From Schistocephalus solidus (lineage: Eukaryota; Platyhelminthes; Cestoda; Diphyllobothriidea; Diphyllobothriidae): a stretch of DNA of 64,000 bases. Under the pieces are notes generated by a model. The model was not told where the DNA came from, did not search any database, and saw only the letters and a list, made by a program, of their open reading frames with translations. The stretch covers positions 124,001-188,000 of the forward strand of contig WEDG01001555.1 of the NCBI GenBank assembly GCA_017591395.1. Direction: 5' to 3'. A program made the position numbers and the translations under genes. Shown here one piece after another: positions 12,720 to 22,790 of the stretch. Numbering within the stretch: position 1 is the stretch's first letter; every line of letters starts with the position of its first letter.

Positions 12720-13050
12720 TAACGGCGACCTTTGCTGATGGCGCATTACGGAAAACAATGCACAGAGATCGTAGTTTAATTTCGGGCTTATTCGGTTGTC
12801 GTGCAGCTAATCATAGCTCTAACCACCGACTAGGACCAGAAGCATATGTGTGTGTCAACTCCTACGGCGCAAATGGCGAACAGACGGAATCCATTTGATT
12901 GCGCAAAGGCGTTTCACGGAACCGGAGTTTGTCAGCATCTTCTTCCGATGTTCTCTGTCGCCGTAGAAAAGGTTTTTATTTATACACCTGTGGTGTGTTT
13001 GTGCGCAAGCGTATGCCTGTCCCCAGATGATAACCAAGCCATAATTAACT
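12720..13050 (+). repeat. Repeat family W, copy 1
   Basis: Matches 13735-14250 and 16190-16810 in the same direction. The shared path is: AACCACCGACTAGGACCAGA (copy 2 has the CACAATGTGTGACCAG equivalent, copy 3 AACCACCGGGTTGGACCAGA), a TTCTCTGTCGCCGTAGA block, and then TTTATTTATACACCTG. The family is GC-even. Frames in it differ between copies, so it appears non-coding. Confidence 0.6.
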
Positions 13051-13368
13051 GAATAAAAGCGTTGCATCAATATATTCAAATTTTCAGTCTATGTGGAAAA
13101 ACTATCACATCATAGCCGAGTCCTATCTGTTTGAAAGTTGCTTGTTGGTGACCTCCACCATCTGCTCTTAGCTTGTTTGCTTCGGGAAGTCAGTGTGTGA
13201 CCCTGTTCGTATGTAAAGGATTTTATGTTAAGATGAGAAAACGGTGGTCTAGAAGATACCACATAGTGACTGCTAAGTCTTTCGTGTCGTCACCGCTTTA
13301 GAAAATTCTCTCCCATGTCTCCAATCACGGAAACGAAAAATTGTAAAATCGTGACGTGAAAACTCATA

Positions 13369-13735
13369 CTAACATTCTATGCTATTCCTGACAATAAACT
13401 GTGTTGAAACCGCAAAACCTAACCCTAAGGCCAAACATGAACGCATTGCCGGACTTAATAATTCACCCAACCCGGTAAGAATCTGAAAAGTTTTTCCAGA
13501 AGAGGGGAAGACAAATGGAGCTCTCCCTTTCATTACCAAATCCCCTCGGGGGCCCTCAGACCTAGGTTTGGGTAGACTGGCTGACGCGCAGCTCAGAAGC
13601 CATAAACGGCACCTCACTCCCTATTTGCTCTGTCGGTACGCTTTTTTATATATGAGTATATAGGCGAAAGAACATTACCGTCAAAAAAATAGAGACTGGG
13701 ATAGCCATTTCTGGCTAAATATATTTATATATTTA
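13369..13735. repeat. SINE pieces between W copies
   Basis: At 13550-13660 on the plus strand the order GCCCTCAGACCTAGG, GACTGGCTGACGCGCAG, GAAGCCATAAACGGC and TGCTCTGTCGGTACG follows the SINE 3' half. At 13680-13730 the inverse tail GAGACTGGGATAGCCATTTC is present on the minus strand. The two fragments face each other around an AT spacer. The minus-strand frame 13369-13617 overlaps the first fragment and is rejected as coding. Confidence 0.6.
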
Positions 13736-14260
13736 GATCAGATGGGGAGATAACCGAGGTTGGGGGTCGATTGAAGCAAAACTGTTTCAGCTTACACTAT
13801 TTTTATTAAGTTGATCATAAATCTCACCACAATGTGTGACCAGTGGCACAAACCTGCGGTCAAACAGTTCGCAGGTGCTCCAGCACTGGAGTCTAGCAGA
13901 TGGGTCATAAGCACTTCATCGAACCGAAGTTCATCAGTGCCTCATCACCTGTCATTCTCTGTCGCTGCAGATCGGGTATTTATTCAAACAGGAATAGGCA
14001 CACACCGATCTAGTGGCTTCCCAAGGCAAACAAGCTCCGTATTGGTGGAAAAGGTCACGAACAGGCAACCAACTACCAGTTCAAAGTCAGTTAAGTTGTA
14101 ATTGCAGAGATGAGGGACGACAGAAGATGCGCGTACCAGAGGGCATGTTTGTTTCCTGGTCCGGCCAGCTGAATGAAGACAGCAAAAGCTCAAAACAGAC
14201 CGTTTCAATCTACCCGCAGTTTTTGCTACCCCTCCTCTCTCCAATATATATATATACTTA
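13735..14260 (+). repeat. Repeat family W, copy 2
   Basis: The most complete copy. It contains GGAGTCTAGCAGATGGGTCA, CTGTCGCTGCAGATCGGGTA with TTTATTCAAACAGG, CACACCGATCTAGTGGCTTC and AAGGTCACGAACAGGCAACC. It closes with CAGACCGTTTCAATCTACCC and a TA microsatellite (14241-14262). Copy 3 at 16.2-16.8 kb has the same order. Opposite-strand frames of 80-96 codons exist here but have no conserved counterparts in the other copies. Confidence 0.7.
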
Positions 14261-14339
14261 TAGGTAAAGTAGAGAGCGGCTCGCCGGTCGTTTTACGGAA
14301 CCTAGTGGATCTGGTGTAATCTGGTGCTAGATCTTAAAC

Positions 14340-14640
14340 GCTGCAATTTGTCATACGCGCAGCAACTAGTGGTATAGGCATACCGTAAAGACCGATAAAG
14401 ACAAGAAAGGCGGGGATTTTCATTTTTGCCTTATAAGCCGCCCAGTAGTCAGTGTTAAACTGATCACCGAAAAGAGCACCAGTTTGAGCTTCAGATGCCC
14501 TCAAGACCTGGGCTTGAGAAAAGTTGGCTGGCGGCGGCTAATAAGCCAGAAACGGCTATCACATCTCCCTTGACTTTGTCGGTAGTCCCCCTCAGCATAT
14601 ATTACTGGTCACCATGTGACTGCTTGTGGTGCTCTATATC
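14340..14640. repeat. Head-to-head SINE pair
   Basis: The left part (14340-14455) reads the SINE tail inverted (CCGATAAAGACAAGAAAGG, then CTTATAAGCCGCC). The right part (14490-14640) reads it forward (GGCTAATAAGCCAGAAACGG, TTGACTTTGTCGGTAGT, CAGCATATATTACTGGTCAC, GTGACTGCTTG). The terminal stretch after the usual tail matches the tip of the 10.2-11.3 kb fold-back, so the SINE unit is longer than its tRNA-like half suggests. Confidence 0.6.
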
Positions 14641-14649
14641 GAGTCCCAA

Positions 14650-16180
14650 GGCACCAGGGGAGTAGTATGTCCCGTAACGCGATCGGTAACCATCTCGCTA
14701 CCGTAGTTTATACATGTGCAGAGAAGAAAGAGCAGGAGAGAGGGAAACGCTACAAATGTAACGATTTTGTGGGAATCACGTAGGTATGGTCTGCAACTGT
14801 GCAAAATCTGACGAAACAATAGTCGGCCCACAATTGTTACTATTTTACCTCAAATGGGACCATTGTACATTCTCGGTGTGTATCTAGAAGCAAGAAGTTT
14901 GCCTGAAGTTTTATTATTCATTCTAAATTTAATGAATCTTAGGCTAATCGACACATCCGCTTTATGTCCAAATGAGACCCCATCCGGCTGATTAAATATG
15001 TTTCCTTTAAGCATAAGTAGTTTCCATGTTTGAACAGCCTTAGTGATGTTTTTTCACTTAAGTGAATTGAATTCGTGTTTTTAAGTTGGTCGAGCCATGT
15101 TGCTACTAGTTTTATTAAGCATCCCTATTATATTTTGAAATGCTTTTAGGCATCTCTCTACATTGCCACCGAAGACCGGTGGGAGACGGTTTGCGGAGTA
15201 TTCTAAGACTACAGACAACTACCGCCTAGGGGTTCGGGTTTGAGTCAGGAGACCTCTTTGACTACGCAGCCAGTTTGAAGTTTAAACTACTCGGCTGAAC
15301 ACTTTTAATAGCTTTTATGGAAATATCAATTTTTTTCCGATATCCTAAAGTGTCAAGTGCTTCGATTGGTCACCCGAGAGATGCTACTAATTCAAGGGCG
15401 GGCTTTTGAAATCGAGCTGCCATTTTTTCTGCTCTTAGTGTGCATGTAACTTTTCTTATATGCATATCGCCCTCTTTGTTTATTTGAACTACAATAAGGA
15501 GGGCATCAGCGCACGAAGCTGGCACCATGTCGAACGAAGTCCAATTTGATCAATATTTTTCGACTCATTCAAGGACGATTCTTCATGATGTCGATAGTTA
15601 CGGTCTTCGGCCATTCGTTTGTGATCTCCCGGTGTTATTTGGTTTGTGTGCCCAGTCTTATTCACGGTGAATGGAGGACTTTTGCTGAAAATTTTGGAAT
15701 TATACTTTCAAAATGAAGCATGTCTCTCTAAAAAAAATAATAATCTCTCTATGCATTTAGAAAATTTCAGTTTACTGCACCTCAAGTCATCGAATTCGGC
15801 AGACTTTGATAATGATCTCCTTTAAACAATGTAGATTTGAACCCAGTCGAACGGTTGACAATTTGTATCACGAGCTGGAGCTCCAAACTAGGATATAGTT
15901 TCGCACACTCAGCTACATTGAACGTTAGTGCGTTTGACAGCAGCGGTGTATTTCACTTTGTTCTTTAAACAGACGCATCTAATGTAATAACATTTCTTCC
16001 AGTTTCTTTCGTTTCTACTTACGCAGAATGACGTGGCCTTCCCGTAGCAGCTAAATTTGCAGGCTGTTGCGCCAGGTCCACTTCAACAATGGAATAAATA
16101 AAATGTAAAAATAAAGATAAAAACATGTCAATCACCTGTGGTCCAACCACCCATCACCAGGCGACCGCCTGGATGGGCTC
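14650..16180. other. Unique DNA, nothing firm
   Basis: No gene is supported. A B-box-like GGGGTTCGGGTTTGAGTC lies at about 15231-15248, without a clear A-box at the right distance. Small frames only. Confidence 0.4.
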
Positions 16181-16189
16181 TAGACTACA

Positions 16190-16810
16190 GCTACATTAGT
16201 AAACATAATTGCCTTTGCAATCAGGCATAGACGCACAACGATCTATTGGTTGCCTGAAGCAAGCAAGACTCAGCTGGGTGTTAAAGGCCACAACTGGACT
16301 ACCAATTAGCAGGCCGAATTCGGGAAGGGCGACAGGGAATGGGGGTAGACTGATGCAGCACTGTTTCGGGTTTGTTGTACCTTCATTCGGCCAATTATAA
16401 CCACCGGGTTGGACCAGAAACACAAACATGCGCAGGCGGTCTACGGGCGGAGTCTAGCAAATGGGTCATCAGCACGTCATCGAATAGACATCCATCAGTG
16501 GCTGCAGATCGAATATTTATTCAAGCACGAATAAATACCTGTGCCTGGTCTAGAAATCGCGGAATATCGGTGAACGCCACGTTGAATACTCCGACCGCAG
16601 GAATGGGCGCAAACCGACCTATTGGCTTCCCAAGATAAACAAACCCCGAATGGGTGGCAAGGGTCACGAACTGACAACCACCTGTCAGTCATGTTTGTTT
16701 TTCTAATTTAAGCTGGTAGTCAGGGTTATGATTGACTGAATGAAGATATAACAAGCCCGAAACAGTACTGTGTCAATCTACCCGCTTTCTCGATCGTGGT
16801 TCCCCTCTAT
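16190..16810 (+). repeat. Repeat family W, copy 3, with partial tandem duplication
   Basis: Contains the W order twice in part. A tail-like segment at 16225-16310 (ACGATCTATTGGTTGCCTGA, CAAGCAAGACTCAG) precedes a full unit. That unit runs from GTAGACTGATGCAGCACTG through GGAGTCTAGCAAATGGGTCA, GCTGCAGATCGAATATTTAT and ACCGACCTATTGGCTTCCCA to GTGTCAATCTACCCGC. So W units can sit end to end. Overlapping frames on both strands are repeat shadows. Confidence 0.7.
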
Positions 16811-16814
16811 GATT

Positions 16815-17685
16815 CCTTTTTATTTCTGTCTGTAATTGGGTAAGTCCACAAGCGTCACGTTGAGGAAGCCTTTCAGTTCTCCAACTTTAGCTCATGAGGA
16901 GTGAACGCGAAGGCCAAACCAAACAAATATTAAGATAATTTCAGTGTGGCTGGTCCACTTCTTCCCTTTTCGAAAAATTATCCAGGTCTCTAATCTTTGC
17001 TTCAACTGCAATCATCTGTTTTAACTTGGAAGTGACTACACTTGCATTTTCTAGATCTACTTGTGGTTATTATCAGATCGTAATAACAGTTCTTTCGGTT
17101 TTTATCGGGCAAAAGTAAAATTAAAAGTCAATCCATATACATATATATACATGTCAGTCGAATACCTAGCACGGGCATGTTGAGCAATTTCCTTAGCTCT
17201 AGCAGTTTCAGCCAATTCGCCCTTGCTTAGTCCTTTTAATCGTCTACGCCTTGGCTCTTCAAGTAGGTAAACCCTCAATTTCTAAAGGTTGGATTCGAAA
17301 GTTCTATCGCGTTTGAAAGCAATTTCGATGGTAAATTTCCTATAACCTGAATGGAAAATAAATAATATACATAGGAGGTTCTTGGCAAGTCACCTGAGCA
17401 GATCATGCTTTTGCGACGCAGAACGAACCTCCATTCCATTTTCACAAGCAATTGCACGAACGGGTAAACATTGGCGGCCCTTCTCTCCTTCCCTCGTTGA
17501 TCCGTCGCCCTTTACCGTTGTACCCCTTTATCCTGACTAAAGCAGCATTTTCTGAGAAACTTACTTCGTGAGAACCCGGTAGTTGCGAGTTGAACCCCCA
17601 CTCACGTAAACGATTGCGTTTCAGTTTCGTGAGCTTCCACTGAAGCTGCCGTGCGCAAAATGTGTCCGGTCGGTCATTGCAGAAA
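16815..17685. other. Unique AT-leaning DNA
   Basis: No recognisable gene. A short TA-rich run (CATATACATATATATACATG, 17134-17153) and a minus-strand 60-codon frame (17275-17457) are the only items noted. Neither is supported as functional. Confidence 0.4.
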
Positions 17686-17689
17686 AGTG

Positions 17690-18060
17690 TTCAACATGGG
17701 CGTTTTAACAGCGCCCATGCGTGCGAACGCGCGGGTCGCATCTGCGCATCTGCGTGAAGCAATCCGCCTCCCCCCATCACCACCAACAGGGGTGCAATGG
17801 GGGGTGCGGGATGCATGAACTGAGCACATGGGGGTGGGAGGGAGGACGGACAGACAGGTGTGGTCCTCGCAGGCCTCAGCAGCCTCTGCGCTCAGATTTA
17901 CCTACCGCAGTCGCTAATGGGGGCCGGCAGGCCACTGAGGGACGACGGCCGGGGCGTTCACCAACAGTGAGGACTGCACCCGAACGCCCGTGAACATGCA
18001 AGCGGACGGTCGTTCAGGCGAGTCACACGAGAGCGACCGCGCCTACAAGAGGGCTGTGCT
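17690..18060. other. GC-rich patch with stem-loop at its edge
   Basis: Sharply more GC-rich than its surroundings, with GGGGGTGCGGG, GGGTGGGAGGGAGGACGGAC and GGGGGCCGGC tracts. A perfect 8 bp inverted repeat, CATGGGCG (17695-17702) and CGCCCATG (17712-17719), opens it. A 90-codon plus frame (17721-17993) is Arg/Gly/Pro-rich in the way GC-rich noncoding DNA often gives. It may be the GC-rich end of a repeat, or a CpG-rich regulatory patch. I cannot decide which. Confidence 0.4.
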
Positions 18061-18530
18061 TCGGATGTGGGGACCTTGTTTTGAAGTCGTATAAAATGGC
18101 ATGGCCGATCGGGACTAATCTCGGACGCCTATAGTACCATCTGCGATGCGGGTGGCGAGGGAAATAGGTCTTTTTTAGCGTCCTCGAGTAATGGCTTCAT
18201 GTGCACGTGGCCGGTACATGCAGACTTCAACAAACCCTCAACTTATGACAACATTCTGCGTTTTGTGCGTCAGCGGGGACTGCAGGGTCCTTTACGAGGG
18301 GGTGTGGACCTCGAGCATAATTGATTTTAGGCTATTGCGTGTGGCCGCAACCGTGCCTAGCGCATGATAGAGCCTTAAACGTTTTAAGAACTTCAAGTTT
18401 ATTTTCCGTTGGAACAGGGTTTCTACACCATTACTTTGCTGGTAAATATCGCATTCCTATTCTGTTGTCACCATCATCTTGGCCCACAAGTCGATTGCAA
18501 CCCCAGAAAACACGCTGCATTGATTGAAAC
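18060..18530. other. Unique DNA, no supported gene
   Basis: One plus frame of 68 codons (18321-18527) has no recognisable content. A GTATAAAATGGC motif at about 18089 resembles a TATA box but has no gene behind it. Confidence 0.35.
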
Positions 18531-18534
18531 TAAA

Positions 18535-18800
18535 CCTACAGGATCGAATAAATAATAATATATGACTTTTAGGTTATGGTTAGGGTCAAGATTATGTTAA
18601 GGGTTAAGGTTTGGGTTCGTGTTAACTTTAGGGTTTATGTTAAGATTAAGGGTTAAGATTAAAGTAACAGTTTAGTTTTATGTTGGCGTTATTTTTAGGG
18701 TTAAGCCATGGAATTTTCACCCTTCCCGAAATTTATCGCAAGGCCACCTTTTTAAATAAGCGGGAGGTTCTCGTTCCTGCGTCCTGATTAGGTGGCCATA
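18535..18800 (-). repeat. Telomere-core element (copy 2)
   Basis: On the plus strand it carries GGTTAGGG, TTAAGGGTTAAGG and TTTAGGGTT units over 18565-18700. These lead into the conserved end: TTAAGCCATGGAATTTTC, CCGAAATTTATCGCAAGGCC and AGCGGGAGGTTCTCGTTCC. The reverse complement of that end matches 47.99-48.11 kb closely, with GGCCTTGCGRTAAATTTC and GGAACSASAACCTCCC-type motifs. The orientation is opposite to copies 4 and 7. Confidence 0.75.
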
Positions 18801-19580
18801 CAATTCATCCTTACCATGAGATTTATAACGTATAGATCATGTCCAAAACTGCTGAGAGTAAACACTAATCCGGTAAGCCCGTGGGGGAAGTAACACAAGA
18901 ACGACAATGAATCAACTAGCACCGTGTTTTGGACAGGAACATAGCGGTATTCATTATAGCGGATCCAGTCGGCACGACCACACTGCAACAACCACTACAG
19001 TCGGTTGGAGGCTGTAACACGATACTTTGCAGCTATTTATCGATTGCCTAATGCGTGCTTCCTCCCTAAAAATCATGGTATGAATGAAGTCTTTGGAAAC
19101 ATACGACTGGTCATATCAGGAGAGTTGTCTTTAACCTTGTACGCATCTGAAGCTAAAATTCATGATCTCTCAGCCAATGAGAAAGTTGTCATTAAACTCC
19201 TATGACCGGATTACCATAAGAAGCTATTTGATGAAAAAGCTAATACAAATGAGACAACTTAAACTATTTTTGAGATTTTGATAAGCAGCGAATTTTGGGC
19301 ACGTTGTGTCCCTGCTAATGGCGCCTTTTCCGAATTCCTGTGAATTTCACTTAAACGAAAGTACTCAGCCACATCTCATGCAGATCATGAATTATCCCAT
19401 TTATTCGGAGGATAAGTCATACGTTCTGACAAATAAGGGTTTGGTTCCTACTTCCCACAACAGAACACATCCTTGTCGCATGCAGCTCTGGGCAACAGCA
19501 TATCCATGTTCTCTGCAATCAAGCAGCCACATCTGTTCTTTTTTACCCTACTCATCCCTATGAATTATGCAAGACCATCC
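18800..19580. other. Unique DNA, no supported gene
   Basis: Short frames on both strands (60-85 codons), none with a recognisable motif. It leads directly into the segmental duplication at about 19588. Confidence 0.35.
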
Positions 19581-19587
19581 TTTTCGC

Positions 19588-20460
19588 CCTCCTCCTCTAA
19601 AAATAAGACAGGCGACAAGGATGCCGAAACAATCTTGGCCTGGCAACACAGTTTGTTTTTTTTTGTTTTCTGATGTTTGTCCTAGCATGATCATGCGGGC
19701 TAAAGCAAATGCTTCTGAGAAAAGAAAACCAGTCGCCAAGAACAAAAAAAGCAAGACTGTGTCTTGAAAGGGTTGCGAAAGGCAAAACACGCAAGCCCCC
19801 TTGTTGCAGGAATTATCGCAATATGCGTCAAAACTCGTGAGACATTGAATTACATCCTCAAATAGACTTTTCAGCGGAGCGGGGGTTCCAGTGCGTCTGC
19901 AACACTTAATAGCATGGTCATGCTGGTTATGGTGGAGAAGAATATCCGGTGCTATTTCAGCTAACCACATGGCAGAACTCCTTACCTATGATTTATGAAA
20001 GTTTACTGTTTTTATCAATAGACTCGTAGTTCCGTCGAAGGATATACAACTGTTGCATCGGGAAATGACATCTTACTTGAAAGATGGAAGTAATTAAACT
20101 TCTAGAACTTATACTAGGTTATGTATCCTTTAAAACGCAATAGATGCCTACAGTCGTTTCCAAATTTTCGGTGAAGCAGTCATTCGTTGTGGATGTTGGC
20201 TAGGCAACATTTAAGAAAGCAGCGGATATAATATTATGCTAATAACTATGCAAACTTCTCCAAAGATACCATAATTACAAACCTTCGAACGAGTGAAACA
20301 TTCGTGTCATTCAAACAAAAAATTCAAAGACCAAACACTCTAACCAGCCAGCACATTAAAAATTCTGGACATGCTTTGAAAAGATATGATTTAAGTCCTA
20401 CCCTAATCAAGTGTACTCTAATAGTGAGACACATTTAAAAGAATCGGACTGACCGACAAA
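19588..20460. repeat. Near-identical direct duplication, copy A
   Basis: From CCTCCTCCTCTAAAAATAAG to GACCGACAAAGCTAACCAAC this stretch is repeated almost base for base at 21535-22450. The differences I could see are mostly single-base changes in homopolymers: T9 against T8, A7 against A5, C6 against C5 type runs. There are also a few substitutions, and 33 bp present in copy B are absent here near 20184. It carries the hAT transposase remnant listed separately. Such similarity means very recent duplication or an assembly or sequencing effect. Confidence 0.9.
19798..19964 (+). pseudogene. hAT-type transposase C-terminal dimerisation remnant (copy A)
   Basis: Frame 1 reads PLLQELSQYASKLVRH, a stop, then ITSSNRLFSGAGV. 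The S-x-R-L-F-S-x-A-G core preceded by P-L-L-x-E-L is the hallmark of the C-terminal dimerisation region of hAT-superfamily transposases. After a one-frame shift just past the G5 run, the next frame reads SATLNSMVMLVMVEKNIR and ends at a TAA (19962-19964). That fits the family's usual ending of a Leu-rich helix followed by a Lys-Asn pair. The fragment is dead, with one in-frame stop, one frameshift, and no catalytic core or BED finger recognised upstream. The match rests on motif recognition only. Confidence 0.55.
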
Positions 20461-21534
20461 GCTAACCAACCCACGGCAGTTCGACCGTCGATTTCGACGA
20501 GGTCCACCGTATGCTCCACACCAGGTGGTTCAGGGACGGTGACTTGCGCATGAATTAGTTTTAAGTGATAGTAGCCTTGCGCTGCAGCTACCGCACTATC
20601 TCCTCCTCCTCCACCTGAGCCCGGTGTCAAGACAGAGTCAAGAAGACCGGAGATGGGAGAGGGCGCAGGTGGCTGGCGCGGCCGGAGCCGCCCCTTGGCG
20701 TGCCACCACACCTGGCTCGGATCCCACGGAGTGGGAGTGCCATAAAGGCCACATTAAGAAGGAGCCATTGCAACTGACTCTCAGTTCGCCAGTCAGCCAC
20801 TCCACACAAAACAAACATTGGGCTGACCACGCGGTCCGAGTTATCCCGTCAGTTGGCAACCGTCCAAGCCACGGCTTATAGCGCACCGTGATAGGTTCAA
20901 GCGCGTAAGATTGTTTATAGTGAGGAAAATACGCTGAGCTCTCGACCTCACTCTCTCCCCCACCCCCACAATCAGACCACTGTCCGAGCCGGTCAGTTGT
21001 CTGATGCGGAAGCAGGCGCAGCTGCTGGTGACCTCGTCTACGTGTACTACGTACACGACCTGGCCCCCCAAACACAAGCACCAGGATTTCACACAACAGG
21101 GGGTTTAACGGCTTACATCTCACATGTGTGAGAGAGCCAGAGGTCACGTTAAGAAGGAGCCATCACAGCCTGACTCTCAGACCACCAGTCAGCCACTCCA
21201 CACAACACACATTTGACTAACTGTGAGGTCTGAGTGTAATTGTCAGTTGGCAACCTTCCAACCGCGGCGGTTAACGTTACCGCACACTCTTCTCCTCCCC
21301 CACCTGAGCCCGGTCTCACGACACAGGCAAGAAGACCGGAAATGAGAGAGGGCGCATGTGGCTGGCGCGGCCGGAGCCGCCCCTGGGCATACCACCACAC
21401 CTGGCTCGGATCCCACAGAGTGGGAGTGCCATAAAGACCACATCAAGAAGGAGCCATTGCAGCCTGACTCTCAGTCCGCCAGTCAGCCACTCCACACAAA
21501 ACACACATTGGGTTGACCACGCGGTTCGAGTTAT
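20461..21534 (+). repeat. GC-rich repeat family R, block 1
   Basis: The module order is: CAGTTCGACCGTCGATTTCG with GTCCACCGTATGCTCCAC, GGTGACTTGCGCATGAATTA, CTCCACCTGAGCCCGGTGTC, GGATCCCACGGAGTGGGAGT, AAGAAGGAGCCATTGCA with a GACTCTCAG/CCAGTCAGCCACTCCACAC segment, and TTATCCCGTCAGTTGGCAAC. A polypyrimidine stretch and the palindrome at 21041-21057 follow. The AAGAAGGAGCCAT to CCACTCCACACA segment occurs three times here (about 20757, 21152 and 21447), so the unit is internally repetitive. The block stops abruptly inside a unit at the junction with duplication copy B. Confidence 0.85.
21041..21057. other. Conserved palindrome in family R
   Basis: CGTGTAC-TAC-GTACACG is a perfect 7 bp inverted repeat with a 3-base loop. 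It is kept without change in the other long R copy at 32961-32977, along with its flanks. It may be a cruciform, a binding site or simply a young repeat. Confidence 0.6.
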
Positions 21535-22450
21535 CCCCTCCTCCTCTAAAAATAAGACAGGCGACAAGGATGCCGAAACAATCTTGGCCTGGCAACACAG
21601 TTTGTTTTTTTTGTTTTCTGATGTTTGTCCTAGCATGATCATGCGGGCTAAAGCAAATGCTTCTGAGAAAAGAAAACCAGTCGCCAAGAACAAAAAGCAA
21701 GACTGTGTCTGAAAGGGTTGCGAAAGGCAAACACGCAAGCCCCTTGTTGCAGGAATTATCGCAATATGCGTCAAAACTCGTGAGACATTGAATTACATCC
21801 TCAAATAGACTTTTCAGCGGAGCGGGGGTTCCAGTGCGTCTGCAACACTTAATAGCATGGTCATGCTGGTTATGGTGGAGAAGAATATCCGGTGCTATTT
21901 CAGCTAACCACATGGCAGAACTCCTTACCTATGATTTATGAAAGTTTACTGTTTTTATCAATAGACTCGTAGTTCCGTCGAAGGATATACAACTGTTGCA
22001 TCGGGAAATGACGTCTTACTTGAAAGATGGAAGTAATTAAACTTCTAGAACTTATACTAGGTTATGTATCCTTTAAAACGCAATAGATGCCTACAGTCGT
22101 TTCCAAATTTTCGGTGAAGCAGTCATTTGGGACTAACAGAATGTTGCAGGAGCTATCGATCGTTGTGGATGTTGGCTAGGCAACATTAAGAAAGCAGCGG
22201 ATATAATATTATGCTAATAACTATGCAAACTTCTCCAAAGATACCATAATTAAAAACCTTCGAACGAGTGAAACATTCGTGTCATTCAAACAAAAAAATT
22301 CAAAAGACCAAACACTCTAAGCAGCCAGCACATTAAAAATTCTGGACATGCTTTGAAAAGATATGATTTAAGTCCTACCCTAATCAAGTGTACTCTAATG
22401 GTGAGGCACATTTAAAAGAATCGGACTGACCGACAAAGCTAACCAACCCA
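21535..22450. repeat. Near-identical direct duplication, copy B
   Basis: Second copy of 19588-20460, in the same orientation about 1.95 kb downstream. It includes 33 extra bases (TGGGACTAACAGAATGTTGC and onward, about 22129-22161) that copy A lacks. Both copies are followed by family R sequence, so the duplicated unit is probably [0.9 kb segment plus R]. Confidence 0.9.
21741..21907 (+). pseudogene. hAT-type transposase C-terminal remnant (copy B)
   Basis: The same 167 bp as at 19798-19964, with the same in-frame stop, the same shift after the G5 run and the same final TAA. Because both lesions are shared, the transposase fragment was already broken before the segment was duplicated. No autonomous hAT element is present in the window. 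Confidence 0.55.
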
Positions 22451-22790
22451 CACACACTACCTGATGCACACTCCACATGCCCTAGGCAACATCCGGTTAG
22501 TTCTCATATCTAATCCTTGCGAGAAAAGCTACACAGGCCACTGTAAGAGGGAGCCATTGCAACCTGACTTTCAGTCCTGAGTGAGACCCAGATATCACGT
22601 CAACCGGCAACATTCCAAGCCACAACCAGTGGCGCGTGGCGATAGGCTTAAGCATGTCATCTTCACTGTAGGGAGGTATGCGCTGATTAACTACGAGAAT
22701 CGGTTCCATCCCAGTAACGACCTCACTCTGTTTTCGCTTCTTCATCCATGAACTAGTCAATAAAGGGCTTAACTGTGAAAATAGACGTTA
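22451..22790 (+). repeat. Family R, diverged partial copy after duplication B
   Basis: Reads in R order with many changes: ACTCCACATGCCCTAGGCAA, GAGGGAGCCATTGCAACCTG, TCAACCGGCAACATTCCAAG, GGCGCGTGGCGATAGGCTTA, and CGACCTCACTCTGTTTTCGC. It lacks the promoter-proximal modules seen in block 1. The minus frame 22497-22760 is a shadow. Confidence 0.65.

Noticed and set aside
15225..15260. tRNA-like B-box (GGTTCGGGTTTGAGTC)
   Set aside because: No A-box partner or SINE tail nearby.
18089..18100. TATA-box promoter
   Set aside because: GTATAAAATGGC looks right but no coding frame or initiator follows.
19548..19970. 140-codon minus frame conserved in both duplication copies
   Set aside because: Conservation comes from the recent duplication. 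The recognisable signal (hAT end) is on the plus strand, and this frame is its shadow.
20638..21147. 169-codon minus-strand open frame
   Set aside because: It lies wholly in repeat R. The equivalent region of the other R block (32.4-33.3 kb) is open in a different frame, so the frame is not conserved.
21316..21913. 152- and 156-codon minus frames
   Set aside because: They cross the artificial-looking junction between R and duplication copy B, and run antisense to the hAT remnant.
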